DNA of 18,271 nt from UBA2773 sp964643985 (GTDB taxonomy: Bacteria; Patescibacteriota; Minisyncoccia; Moranbacterales; DUUL01), in assembly GCA_964643985.1 (NCBI GenBank), contig CAZXUS010000019.1, positions 1 through 18,271 on the forward strand. Direction: 5' to 3'. A program made the position numbers and the translations under genes. Positions 6,964 to 13,472 of this stretch are shown in pieces (position 1 is the stretch's first letter; each line of letters opens with the position of its first letter). The notes under the pieces are model-generated. The model did no database searches. It saw only the letters and a program-made list of their open reading frames with translations, and had not been told where the DNA came from.

Positions 6964-8181
6964 TTAGACTCCCCTATTTTTTATAATTTTTTGATATTCA
7001 AAATAAGATTTTCTGGGTGTTCGCTCTAATGTTTTGTAGTTAATTTCAACTAATCCGAAACGTGGCTCATATCCATAAAGCCATTCCAAATTATCCACCA
7101 ACGACCAAAAATTATATCCTCTAACGTCGATTCCTTCTTGTATGGCTTTGTGAACAAAGCTTAAATGATTTTTAATAAAAGCTATTCGTTCTGGATCATT
7201 GAGCCCCTCTCGAGTTGGTCCACCATTTTCAGTAATATAAATTGGTAATTGAAATTTTTTAGAAGCCTCTTTGAGCACTAAATAAATTCCTTTGGGATAA
7301 GTTATCCATTTCATTACATTGTCCTTATCTTCTTCGATTGTAAAACCAAAGTATTTTTGTTCTCTGGGATTAATTTTGAGATTCTTCAATTCAAATTTGA
7401 TTTTCCCTAATCGATAATAATTAATGCCAACATAATCTTGAAAATTCTTTATCTTATCACCCAATAAATCTATTCGAAACCACTGCGCAATTCTATTTAT
7501 TGAGTTTAATAAAATTCCAAATCCTTCTGCTTCATACCAGTTATAAAGATAAGTTATTCCAACTTTTGCTTCCGGTTTTATTTGATGAATTATTTTATAT
7601 GAAACATTATGAGCCTCAGCAACGTTACTTACCGCTCGAAAAAATTTCAAAGGATTTTTATTCCCAGGAGGAAAAACACCACCAAGATATCCTTGCCCCA
7701 ACGGCACCATTGGTTCATTAAAAGTAGTAAAAATATCAATCAAATCACCAAGTTCTTTTGTCACTTTTTCAACATATCTAGCAAAAATTTCTACTGATTC
7801 TTTCTTATGCCAACCATATTTTTCTTGAAACCAAAGAGGACTAGTCCACCACCAAAAAGTTACTTGCGTTTTAATATTTCGCTTCTTCAAGTCTTTAAAA
7901 ATCTTACGATAATGCAGAATGACATCTTCAGAAAACACTCCTTCTTCCGGCTCAATTCGCGCCCATTCAATTGAGGATCTAAATAAGTTAACTCCTAAAT
8001 TTTGCAAAAAATCATGATCCTCTTTATATCTATTCCAATAATCACAAGCCTTGCCTGATTCATTATCAGCTTTTCCGGCTTTTTCCCATTCCCACCAATC
8101 TGAATTAGAATTGCCCCCTTCGACTTGATAAGAGCTCGTTGCCACTCCCCATAAAAAATCCTTCGGAAATTTTTTATTCAT
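6964..8181 (-). CDS. Glycoside hydrolase family 1 (beta-glucosidase/galactosidase-like)
   Basis: The protein has 405 residues, somewhat short for GH1 (about 440-480), and no signal peptide, so it is cytoplasmic. The N-terminal signature FPKDFLWGVATSSYQVEG (5-22) and the retaining catalytic pair are clear: acid/base E156 in TFNEP and nucleophile E318 in YITENG. The C-terminal sugar-binding segment DNLEWLYGYEPRFGLV (363-378) is intact. The position that in GH1 reads T-L-H/Y-H-W/F-x-x-P reads TFWWWTSP here (108-115), so the subsite -1 histidine is Trp111. The shortening lies mostly between about residues 220 and 250. The gene follows the one-TM protein gene after 39 nt in the same direction. No SD before the ATG at 8181. 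Beta-glycosidase activity is likely but, given the substitution, not certain. Confidence 0.9.
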   Translation of the reverse strand: MNKKFPKDFLWGVATSSYQVEGGNSNSDWWEWEKAGKADNESGKACDYWNRYKEDHDFLQNLGVNLFRSSIEWARIEPEEGVFSEDVILHYRKIFKDLKKRNIKTQVTFWWWTSPLWFQEKYGWHKKESVEIFARYVEKVTKELGDLIDIFTTFNEPMVPLGQGYLGGVFPPGNKNPLKFFRAVSNVAEAHNVSYKIIHQIKPEAKVGITYLYNWYEAEGFGILLNSINRIAQWFRIDLLGDKIKNFQDYVGINYYRLGKIKFELKNLKINPREQKYFGFTIEEDKDNVMKWITYPKGIYLVLKEASKKFQLPIYITENGGPTREGLNDPERIAFIKNHLSFVHKAIQEGIDVRGYNFWSLVDNLEWLYGYEPRFGLVEINYKTLERTPRKSYFEYQKIIKNRGV

Positions 8182-8220
8182 TTGATATTTATTTTAAAAA
8201 TTTTTAAAAACCAAATTCAA

Positions 8221-8739
8221 TTATTCATCAATTTCAATCACTTCAAAAGTGTCTAAAGCTCTTCCGACCACATCTCTCATTTGAATTGCTTCTTCTTGAG
8301 TAATTTTAAAATTTGGATCTTTAACTATTTTATTCTTTAATTCATTGACAACTTTCAATTTCTCGATATTATCCAATTGACTTGGAAGAAGCTTGGCAAT
8401 TCTCTCGCCCAAATTATCGCCTTCATAACCAATCGCTTTCAAAACCTCATTTAACATCTGGCTACCTTCCAAAACAGCAATGCTCCATTGAGCCGGATCA
8501 TTCGATTCAGCTTGTTGATTAACCTTGTTCCATCTATTCTGATATTTTCCTAAATCTGGCTTATAACCAGCCCCTTTAAATAAAGAAGCCCAGTAATCAC
8601 TCCAAATCCTAAAAATAACGCCTACTATTATCAATAAAATCACGATCAAATAAAAGGCTAGAAAAAACTTAAAAGCCTTAAAATAATAGGATTGATTTAA
8701 AAATTCGTTCATCGCCTCTAAACTGTCAATCAAATTCAT
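8221..8739 (-). CDS. One-TM conserved protein of unknown function
   Basis: There are 172 residues. One strong transmembrane helix lies at about residues 20-43 (KAFKFFLAFYLIVILLIIVG and onward). A soluble, mostly helical domain follows, with WNKVNQQAESNDPAQWSIAVLEGSQMLNEVLKAIGYEG (about 69-107) and GERIAKLLPSQLDNIEKLKVV (about 110-130). The pattern of a TM helix followed by a domain with LNEVLKxxGYxGxxxGERIxxL is one I associate with Patescibacteria proteins of unknown function; I cannot name a family. The short cytoplasm-facing or exposed domain could be a membrane-tethered scaffold. It probably heads an operon with the GH1 gene (39-nt gap). The leader is AT-rich without an SD. Confidence 0.6.
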   Translation of the reverse strand: MNLIDSLEAMNEFLNQSYYFKAFKFFLAFYLIVILLIIVGVIFRIWSDYWASLFKGAGYKPDLGKYQNRWNKVNQQAESNDPAQWSIAVLEGSQMLNEVLKAIGYEGDNLGERIAKLLPSQLDNIEKLKVVNELKNKIVKDPNFKITQEEAIQMRDVVGRALDTFEVIEIDE

Positions 8740-8879
8740 TTTATTTTTATATTTACAAAACTAATTTAAACTCATTTTTATATTAGCATAATTCTAAAAT
8801 TGGAGGAAATTTTGGGAAAAATACTTATTTAAATACTGATTTAAATATATATTTTATTTTTCAAGTTTTAAGCCAAATT

Positions 8880-8899
8880 TAAAAAGCCCTCTAAGGCTC
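8880..8899 (-). terminator. Terminator of the metallopeptidase/two-TM operon
   Basis: The minus strand gives AGCC-TTAGAG-GGCT followed by a short U run, 23 nt after the stop at 8922. The stem is only 4-5 bp, so it is modest. Confidence 0.5.
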
Positions 8900-8921
8900 A
8901 ATTAAATTAAATATCTTAGAA

Positions 8922-9341
8922 TTAATTTTTGTTGGGAAACAAATGTTTAACCGCTACTTGCATCATATACGTTATTTGAGATATTGTAGCAGCAATCAGT
9001 AATTTGAAACTCCATTCTTCCAGTCCAAAATTAAATATATTTGTAGCTTGCCAAAAAGAATATAGAAATATCAATATAGTTTCTATAACCAGAAAACCGA
9101 ACAATGCGTATAAAGTATGTCTCTTTAATTTAATGTTTTGCTCAGCATCTTTATTCGCTATTTCTTCTCTACTAGTTTTGATTTTACTTACTATTCTTTT
9201 ACCAGACGAGTAAGGTGCTCTCAAGGGATGATAAAAATTATTTCGTTCTTTTTTTATTTTTTCTAAAAGCTCTTTCTTATATTCATCATAAGCAGAAGTT
9301 AACCCCGCAACTTTTTGTTTAGTTTCTTTAGGTGCTACCAT
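8922..9341 (-). CDS. Small two-TM protein paired with the ImmA-type peptidase
   Basis: There are 139 residues. The first ~75 are soluble, basic and probably helical (KETKQKVAGL, YDEYKKELLEKIKKERNNF). Two transmembrane helices follow, at about residues 77-98 (LYALFGFLVIETILIFLYSF) and 110-131 (SFKLLIAATISQITYMMQVAV), ending in a short cytoplasmic KHLFPNKN tail. I do not recognise the family. The start lies 2 nt after the stop of the metallopeptidase gene, with no SD, which suggests translational coupling and a joint function. The topology (cytoplasmic helical part plus a 2TM hairpin) recalls small membrane effectors or superinfection-exclusion proteins, but this is only an analogy. It lies close to the element and may be accessory DNA. 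Confidence 0.6.
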   Translation of the reverse strand: MVAPKETKQKVAGLTSAYDEYKKELLEKIKKERNNFYHPLRAPYSSGKRIVSKIKTSREEIANKDAEQNIKLKRHTLYALFGFLVIETILIFLYSFWQATNIFNFGLEEWSFKLLIAATISQITYMMQVAVKHLFPNKN

Positions 9342-9343
9342 GA

Positions 9344-9874
9344 TTACTTAATTAAGTTTAATCTTTCCAGTCTTATACTCATAGCTGAAACTGAAACGTT
9401 AAAAATCTTGGCACATTCCTCTACGTTGCCAATATCCCTCCATGCTTTCGTTACTAGTCCGAAAGGCATTATCAAAGAAGCAGCAAAATTGTTTGCCTCC
9501 CTTTCCATTTCAGTTGAAGTGCCGTCGTCCAATCTATATAAAGTAGAATTACCCCCGAGACCATCTGCATTATCTATTATCGTTTCTTCTTTTTTGACCA
9601 ATTCATTATGAAGAAAATAATGCCCTAATTCATGAGCAACCGTAAAATGATTTCTGTTGAAAGGTTTTCCTTTGTTCACATAAATGGAAAAAGACTCATC
9701 TTCTTTATCGCAAACTATAGCTCCAGAAACTTCCTCTGGTAATTCTATATAGAAGATACCATTCAATCCTTTTTCTTCTTTTACAATTCTATCGAAAGGA
9801 AAGGGAGAAATACCCTCAGGATTATGCAATTTCGCTATTTCCTCTGCTTTTTCACATGCCTTTTTTATGTCCAT
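9344..9874 (-). CDS. ImmA/IrrE-family metallopeptidase
   Basis: There are 176 residues. A zinc-peptidase core has FTVAHELGHYFLHN (77-90) with H81, E82 and H85, and the third ligand helix TEMEREANNFAASLIMP (121-137), most likely E126. The C-terminal segment CAKIFNVSVSAMSIRLERL (154-172) is the HTH-like tail common in this family. Known members (Bacillus ImmA, Deinococcus IrrE) cleave DNA-binding repressors to switch mobile elements or stress genes. No Xre-type repressor is adjacent, unlike the usual ImmR-ImmA pair; the only partner is the two-TM protein. The ATG at 9874 is 25 nt downstream of a good promoter. Target and role are inference. Confidence 0.85.
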   Translation of the reverse strand: MDIKKACEKAEEIAKLHNPEGISPFPFDRIVKEEKGLNGIFYIELPEEVSGAIVCDKEDESFSIYVNKGKPFNRNHFTVAHELGHYFLHNELVKKEETIIDNADGLGGNSTLYRLDDGTSTEMEREANNFAASLIMPFGLVTKAWRDIGNVEECAKIFNVSVSAMSIRLERLNLIK

Positions 9875-9898
9875 ACTCTTTGAATATTATATAAATAA

Positions 9899-9927
9899 AT
9901 TATAGCATATTTTTATTTCTTTGCTAA
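9899..9927 (-). promoter_or_regulatory. Promoter of the metallopeptidase operon (TTAGCA - 17 bp - TATAAT)
   Basis: On the minus strand the -35 TTAGCA (9922-9927) and -10 TATAAT (9899-9904) are 17 bp apart, with TGC giving an extended -10. The predicted leader is about 18 nt. Confidence 0.6.
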
Positions 9928-10065
9928 ATTATTTCTATTCAGCTCCGTTTTTCAAATCCAAGATCCGAAGAGTCAACTCACTAAACTCGCACATCACCTT
10001 CGGTTTGCACTCGTTAAGTGGTTTTTCCCTGAACTCGGCCCACTCTCAGAATCTATCTCAAAGCA
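9928..10065. other. GC-richer noncoding stretch left of the tRNA fragment
   Basis: Part of a 479-base gap without a convincing gene (9875-10353). Positions 9940-10062 are clearly richer in G/C than their surroundings and have stops in the frames I checked. It may be a decayed gene or leftover of an older insertion. I recognise nothing in it. Confidence 0.3.
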
Positions 10066-10086
10066 TCAGACAAAATATAAATTTTT

Positions 10087-10171
10087 AGATTTTAAGGAAA
10101 TTTGTTTTAAAAAATTTTCAGCAATACAAATGTATCGGTTAAAAATTTTTAGAAGAAATTTACTAAAATCT
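10087..10171. repeat. 85-nt imperfect palindrome
   Basis: The stretch is centred near 10129. The outer arms AGATTTT/AAAATCT (10087-10093, 10165-10171) continue with matching AAATTT and TAAAAAATTTT/AAAAATTTTTA segments. The apex is ATACA-AA-TGTAT (10124-10135). AT-rich. It lies 70 bp left of the tRNA-Ser fragment. Confidence 0.5.
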
Positions 10172-10244
10172 GGAGAGTTAGAACTGACTGCTGTTTTACG
10201 ATAGGTCCTATTCTTCGCCAGCTCAGAATCCAGGGCCTGCGTTT

Positions 10245-10268
10245 GGTTCGAATCCTCTCGCCTCTGCA
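10245..10268 (+). repeat. tRNA-Ser 3'-end fragment, possible attachment site
   Basis: The 20 bases GGTTCGAATCCTCTCGCCTC plus GCA after one mismatch repeat the T-arm and acceptor 3' half of the tRNA-Ser at 16598-16618, in opposite orientation. No tRNA 5' half, acceptor partner or paired T-stem exists upstream, so it is a fragment, not a gene. Confidence 0.65.
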
Positions 10269-10317
10269 CACACAACAAATAAAAAAAGCCCTAAAGGGCT
10301 TTTTTTGTTGTGTGTGC
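10266..10317. terminator. Bidirectional terminator inside a 22-bp stem
   Basis: The inner part has perfect 11-bp arms (A7-GCCC, loop TAAA, GGGC-T7; 10281-10306) and works in both directions. The outer arms GCACACACAAC / GTTGTGTGTGC (10266-10276, 10307-10317) extend the stem to 22 bp with one AAAT bulge. It ends the minus-strand operon that stops at 10354 and lies directly after the tRNA fragment on the plus strand. Confidence 0.85.
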
Positions 10318-10353
10318 GGGGAGTATGGAACGACATTGGAACTTTATTAACTC

Positions 10354-11037
10354 TTAATTATCAATAAGAATCTCCAGTTCTTTTACTATTAGCCTTGTTT
10401 TTTTAAAAGATTCTTTTAAGAAATTAAGCACAGATATATTTTTAGGCAATTTTTCATGATTAAATCTAAAATCAACCCATGTAGTTTTTTCAACGCTCAA
10501 TCTTTTATCGTGAAAAAAATCGCTGTCTGGTGATATAGTTTGTCCTCCTGGAATAACAGCACCACCAATTGATATTGAACAGCCCTTCCCCATGGGAATA
10601 GACGCACCCCCAGACATTGAAATTCCAGTTTTTCCCTTGGAAATTTTCACCTGCTTCGTTTCGATTCTTTCTTGAGGAATCAAAGTAACATGTTTTGATT
10701 CATTGTTTAATACATTCAACCAAGACAACCATTCATTACCTTGAAAAGGTTGCCATTTAAAAATTACTTTTTTAATTTCAGGTGATAAATCAGTCGTTCT
10801 ATTATTAAAATCCTTTTCCGTTTCACAAACAGGAAAATTATGTTTAGAAACTTTTTTTCTTAAATAATCCAAAGACGATTTAATGTTTCCAAGGAAATCT
10901 TTCACTTCCACCAACAATTCATCGGAAATTATTTTTTCTTGCAAAGAATCCCTATATTTGGATTCTATTTCAGCTAGGCTTTTTTCTACTTTTTCCAATA
11001 CGGCATTGATGTCTCTGAATTTTGAATATTTATTCAT
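10354..11037 (-). CDS. Uncharacterised helical protein (possibly HEPN-like), last gene of the cargo block
   Basis: There are 227 residues and no signal or TM segment. The N-terminal half is helical (AVLEKVEKSLAEIESKYRDS; FLGNIKSSLDYLRKKVSK, about 48-65), then FPVCETEKDFNNR and LNNESKHVTLIPQERIE (about 110-126). The sequence NIKSSLDYL...FPV...LNNxSKHxxLxPQ resembles a broad group of uncharacterised proteins I associate with HEPN-type helical folds. The usual Rx4-6H RNase motif is not seen, so no nuclease claim is made. A glycine/serine-rich central part (KGKTGISMSGGASIPMGKGC, about 133-152) is unusual for a helical protein and looks like a beta-hairpin repeat. It starts 20 nt after the zinc-ribbon gene ends and is followed by a strong terminator. 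Confidence 0.55.
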   Translation of the reverse strand: MNKYSKFRDINAVLEKVEKSLAEIESKYRDSLQEKIISDELLVEVKDFLGNIKSSLDYLRKKVSKHNFPVCETEKDFNNRTTDLSPEIKKVIFKWQPFQGNEWLSWLNVLNNESKHVTLIPQERIETKQVKISKGKTGISMSGGASIPMGKGCSISIGGAVIPGGQTISPDSDFFHDKRLSVEKTTWVDFRFNHEKLPKNISVLNFLKESFKKTRLIVKELEILIDN

Positions 11038-11057
11038 TTTTTTAATTTATAAAATTT

Positions 11058-11813
11058 TTACTTCCAGATTTTATTTTCTAATTTATTCCAGCAAATAATT
11101 GGTGTAACCGGTAATTTTAATGATTGTTGAATTCGTGAATTGTGTTTGATAAAATTTGTTTCTACCGTTTTCTTTTCCGGTTCCAGTTTTTTGATTATTT
11201 TTTGTATTCGATCAATAACGCCTGGGGCAATAAAAGAATTTCCCTCTGTTGGATCAAATGGTGGGAATTCTCTTTGAAATTCTGGGTCATTTATTCTGCC
11301 AGTATTATTTGGTCCATTTAAATCCAAATAACAAACTTCAAGATATGTCCTAAGCGCGTCTTTCAATTTTGCCTCTTTGCGCAAAATTTCCCCCATTTGA
11401 AATTTTATATTTCGATATAGCCCCCAATCACCATTTGTGGCATGTTCTATCAGCCCCTTATTATACAAACCCCATTTTATATCATTTTCAGATGGCTCTT
11501 CTTTTCCAAATCTATTTTTTAGTATTTCTTTTTCTTTTATATATTTTTCTTTTTCTGCAATAAAATAATCGTGGTTGTCATTCACGATTGACCACCCCTC
11601 ATCAATTTTATCCGCTTCACTTTCCGTCGTGATAACACGAACATCATCTTTTGGACGCGTACGGACAAACATAAACTTACCACAATGTGGACATTTTGTT
11701 TTCGACCCTGGAATTTTTACTAATGATTTATTGCAATAAGGACATTCAGCTTTTCTTTTATCTTTTAATTTTTCGTTCAACTTGCTATCTCTAAAAAAAT
11801 CAAGTATTTTCAT
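11058..11813 (-). CDS. Zinc-ribbon protein with helical C-terminal domain
   Basis: There are 251 residues. A basic helix (residues 5-22) leads into a zinc ribbon, CPYC (24-27) and CPHC (41-44), four cysteines that would bind one zinc. The middle (about 60-125) is charged and helical with SENDIKWGLYNKGLIEHATNGDWGLYRNIKFQMGEIL. ILRKEAKLKDALRTYLEVCYLDL (about 144-166) looks like a TPR-type helix pair. I recall similar proteins in phages and plasmids of Firmicutes, with unknown function. The start is 2 nt after the stop of the upstream two-TM gene, so they are co-transcribed and probably coupled. It is soluble and intracellular as far as the sequence shows. No enzyme motif is visible. Confidence 0.65.
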   Translation of the reverse strand: MKILDFFRDSKLNEKLKDKRKAECPYCNKSLVKIPGSKTKCPHCGKFMFVRTRPKDDVRVITTESEADKIDEGWSIVNDNHDYFIAEKEKYIKEKEILKNRFGKEEPSENDIKWGLYNKGLIEHATNGDWGLYRNIKFQMGEILRKEAKLKDALRTYLEVCYLDLNGPNNTGRINDPEFQREFPPFDPTEGNSFIAPGVIDRIQKIIKKLEPEKKTVETNFIKHNSRIQQSLKLPVTPIICWNKLENKIWK

Positions 11814-11815
11814 AT

Positions 11816-12544
11816 TTACAAAGAAAGATGTAAACTTTCATATTTCAAATTTTTTAAAATTGCTGGATGAATATAATGTTCTAAACAAGAATTTTTCATT
11901 TGATTATGGATAGGTTGATATTCTAAGCCTTTCCATTCATATTTAGAAAATTCTTCTTTTGACATGGTCAAAATAACAGCATCTTCTGAAGATTTTTTTC
12001 CATAAGAATCTGTAAATTCAGTCTTGTATTTTATCGTTAAAGCGTCAACATCTTCTAACTCAAATGCCTCTAATCCATATTTAACTAATGACGAATAAGC
12101 ACCTCTTAAAAGTGAACTTTCATCCCAAAAAGTTTCTGAATTATAAATTAAAGTAACGGTTTTGCTTTCTTCATTATATTTGATGTTATACCCTTCTCTT
12201 TTTTTAATAGAGTTATCAAAAGAAGACCAAAGTTTATCAATTATTGTTATAGGCTTTTTCTCAATATTAGCTTGTTCTTGAATCTCTATTTTTTCTTGAT
12301 TTTCCTTTTCCGTTATTTTGTTTTCATTATTATTTTGACTTACAGACTCTATCGCCTCGTTTGAGTCCGATAAACTTGAAATTAACAATAAAAAACATAT
12401 TACTGTTATGGTTATTTTTATCCATTTTTTCCATGTTGTTTTTGTCCAAACAAGATAAGGAACGACTAGCGGGAAAAATGAGAATGTTAAAATAAGACCC
12501 CACCATTTTTTATACCAAGGCTTTGCTAATTTTTCTTCTGTCAT
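11816..12544 (-). CDS. Two-TM protein with soluble C-terminal domain, unknown function
   Basis: There are 242 residues from the ATG at 12544; a TTG at 12574 would add MYFYNSLKIN, which is not needed. Short N-terminus KPWYKKWWG, TM1 at about residues 15-34 (LILTFSFFPLVVPYLVW), a basic loop KTTWKKWIK, TM2 at about 42-58 (ITITVICFLLLISSL). An acidic/Gln-rich linker (EKENQEKIEIQEQANIEKK, about 78-96) then leads to a soluble domain of ~140 residues. By the positive-inside rule the basic loop is inside and both ends are outside, or the reverse if the loop is a re-entrant; I am unsure. It has its own promoter (12592-12620). I do not recognise the soluble domain. Confidence 0.6.
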   Translation of the reverse strand: MTEEKLAKPWYKKWWGLILTFSFFPLVVPYLVWTKTTWKKWIKITITVICFLLLISSLSDSNEAIESVSQNNNENKITEKENQEKIEIQEQANIEKKPITIIDKLWSSFDNSIKKREGYNIKYNEESKTVTLIYNSETFWDESSLLRGAYSSLVKYGLEAFELEDVDALTIKYKTEFTDSYGKKSSEDAVILTMSKEEFSKYEWKGLEYQPIHNQMKNSCLEHYIHPAILKNLKYESLHLSL

Positions 12545-12591
12545 GTTTATTTTTAAAGAATTATAAAAATACAATAAAATTAATTATTTTC

Positions 12592-12620
12592 ATTATATAG
12601 CTTAAAAACTAAGTTTGCAA
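12592..12620 (-). promoter_or_regulatory. Promoter for the two-TM/zinc-ribbon/helical gene operon (TTGCAA - 17 bp - TATAAT)
   Basis: The -35 TTGCAA (12615-12620) and -10 TATAAT (12592-12597) are separated by 17 bp on the minus strand, about 48 nt upstream of the ATG at 12544. It likely drives 12544-10354. Confidence 0.6.
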
Positions 12621-12692
12621 AATAAATCCTTTTCTTAATCAATAGTGTATCAAAATTATACTACTAAAGCATTCTTTTTGATTTACAGTATA

Positions 12693-13214
12693 TTATAAGC
12701 CTAATATTTTTTTCTTTTTATCTGCATAGTCTTTTTCTGATATCAAGCCTTTTTCTTTATAAGAAGCCAGTTTTTTAAGTTGCTCTTCCATGTCACCCCC
12801 CTCTTCCTTAATAGAAGCATGCTTTTGAGTGCTAGAACACCTTGCTCTAACATAATCGCAAAAATCTTTTGCTCGCTTTTTTTCTATTTGAGATATTTCT
12901 GCTTTATTGCCAGAAGCATAAATCACAATTTTACCAAATAGTAATCCTGCTTCGTATTTTATCGATGAAATTTTATCATAAGGAAAATCTTCTGTTCTAA
13001 GACCATATATTAAACCTTTGTCGACAAACAAAAGTCTTTTATTTGTCGCGATTAAAATTCCATTTCCTTTCTCATAAAATCCTTGAACTAATTTTTCTAG
13101 CTTTTCATCCTCCCATAATATATCTGGTAAAGATTTTATTTCTCTCACTCCAAGTATCCTACTGGAAATATCCAAGTGTTTAAGTTGTTTTTTTATATCT
13201 TCCGCACTATTCAT
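12693..13214 (-). CDS. YokE-like PH domain protein with SHOCT domain
   Basis: There are 173 residues. Residues 1-120 fit a bacterial pleckstrin-homology domain (bPH): NGILIATNKRLLFVDKGLIYGL (about 51-72) is the strand pair typical of PH-like proteins, then FPYDKISSIKYEAGLLFGKIVIYASG (about 77-102). The C-terminal SHOCT (short C-terminal) domain is EEQLKKLASYKEKGLISEKDYADKKKKIL (about 143-171). This combination is known from the Bacillus SPbeta prophage protein YokE and from many mobile elements; function is unknown. It is the first gene of the minus-strand cargo block and sits divergent to the replication block across the palindromic intergenic region. No SD before the ATG. Confidence 0.75.
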   Translation of the reverse strand: MNSAEDIKKQLKHLDISSRILGVREIKSLPDILWEDEKLEKLVQGFYEKGNGILIATNKRLLFVDKGLIYGLRTEDFPYDKISSIKYEAGLLFGKIVIYASGNKAEISQIEKKRAKDFCDYVRARCSSTQKHASIKEEGGDMEEQLKKLASYKEKGLISEKDYADKKKKILGL

Positions 13215-13268
13215 TTTTTAAAAAATAATAATTAAAAATAATTTTACAATTTCTGATTTTTACTTAAT

Positions 13269-13295
13269 TTTATACTTTTCCTTAAATAATTGCAA
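13269..13295 (-). promoter_or_regulatory. Possible promoter for the PH-SHOCT gene (TTGCAA - 15 bp - TATAAA)
   Basis: The -35 TTGCAA (13290-13295) and -10 TATAAA (13269-13274) are on the minus strand, about 55 nt before the ATG at 13214. The spacer is short, so it is tentative. Confidence 0.3.
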
Positions 13296-13420
13296 TAACC
13301 TTTCTTCTTATCAGCTTTATTGCAAATTCTTAATCGCGGTCAAGGTGGAGTTCATTGATAAATTAAACAACCTTGAGGGCGGTAAAGAATTTGCTATAAA
13401 AAGAAAAGAAGAAAAAGGTT
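13292..13420. repeat. Nested palindromes in the divergent control region
   Basis: Outer arms AACCTTTCTTCTT (13297-13309) and its complement at 13406-13420 (2-nt bulge). Middle arms GCAAATTCTT / AAGAATTTGC (13322-13331, 13385-13394), perfect. Inner arms TCAAGGT / ACCTTGA (13340-13346, 13370-13376), perfect. An alternative pair GCAATAA / TTATTGC (13292-13298, 13317-13323) competes with the outer arm. The 3' outer arm overlaps the -35 box of the replication-gene promoter. Confidence 0.65.
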
Positions 13421-13447
13421 GTATTTTTATTTAAATTTGTTTACAAT
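13419..13447 (+). promoter_or_regulatory. Promoter of the replication block (TTGTAT - 17 bp - TACAAT)
   Basis: The -35 TTGTAT (13419-13424) and -10 TACAAT (13442-13447) are 17 bp apart, with a predicted start near 13454 and a 19-nt leader. The -35 lies in the outer arm of the palindrome, so a bound protein or structure could block it. Confidence 0.55.
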
Positions 13448-13472
13448 ATTGAACTAATCAAATAGTAATTTT

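Noticed and set aside
10190..10268. Full tRNA on the plus strand ending at 10268
   Set aside because: No matching 5' acceptor strand, no D-arm or anticodon arm, and the T-stem does not pair (GTTTGG against CCTCTC). Only the 3' end is present.
10066..10278. 70-aa minus-strand ORF (TTG start, RREDSN near its N-terminus)
   Set aside because: It starts inside the terminator stem, its recognisable part is only the antisense of the tRNA T-arm, and its body runs through the AT-rich palindrome. It matches no family I know.
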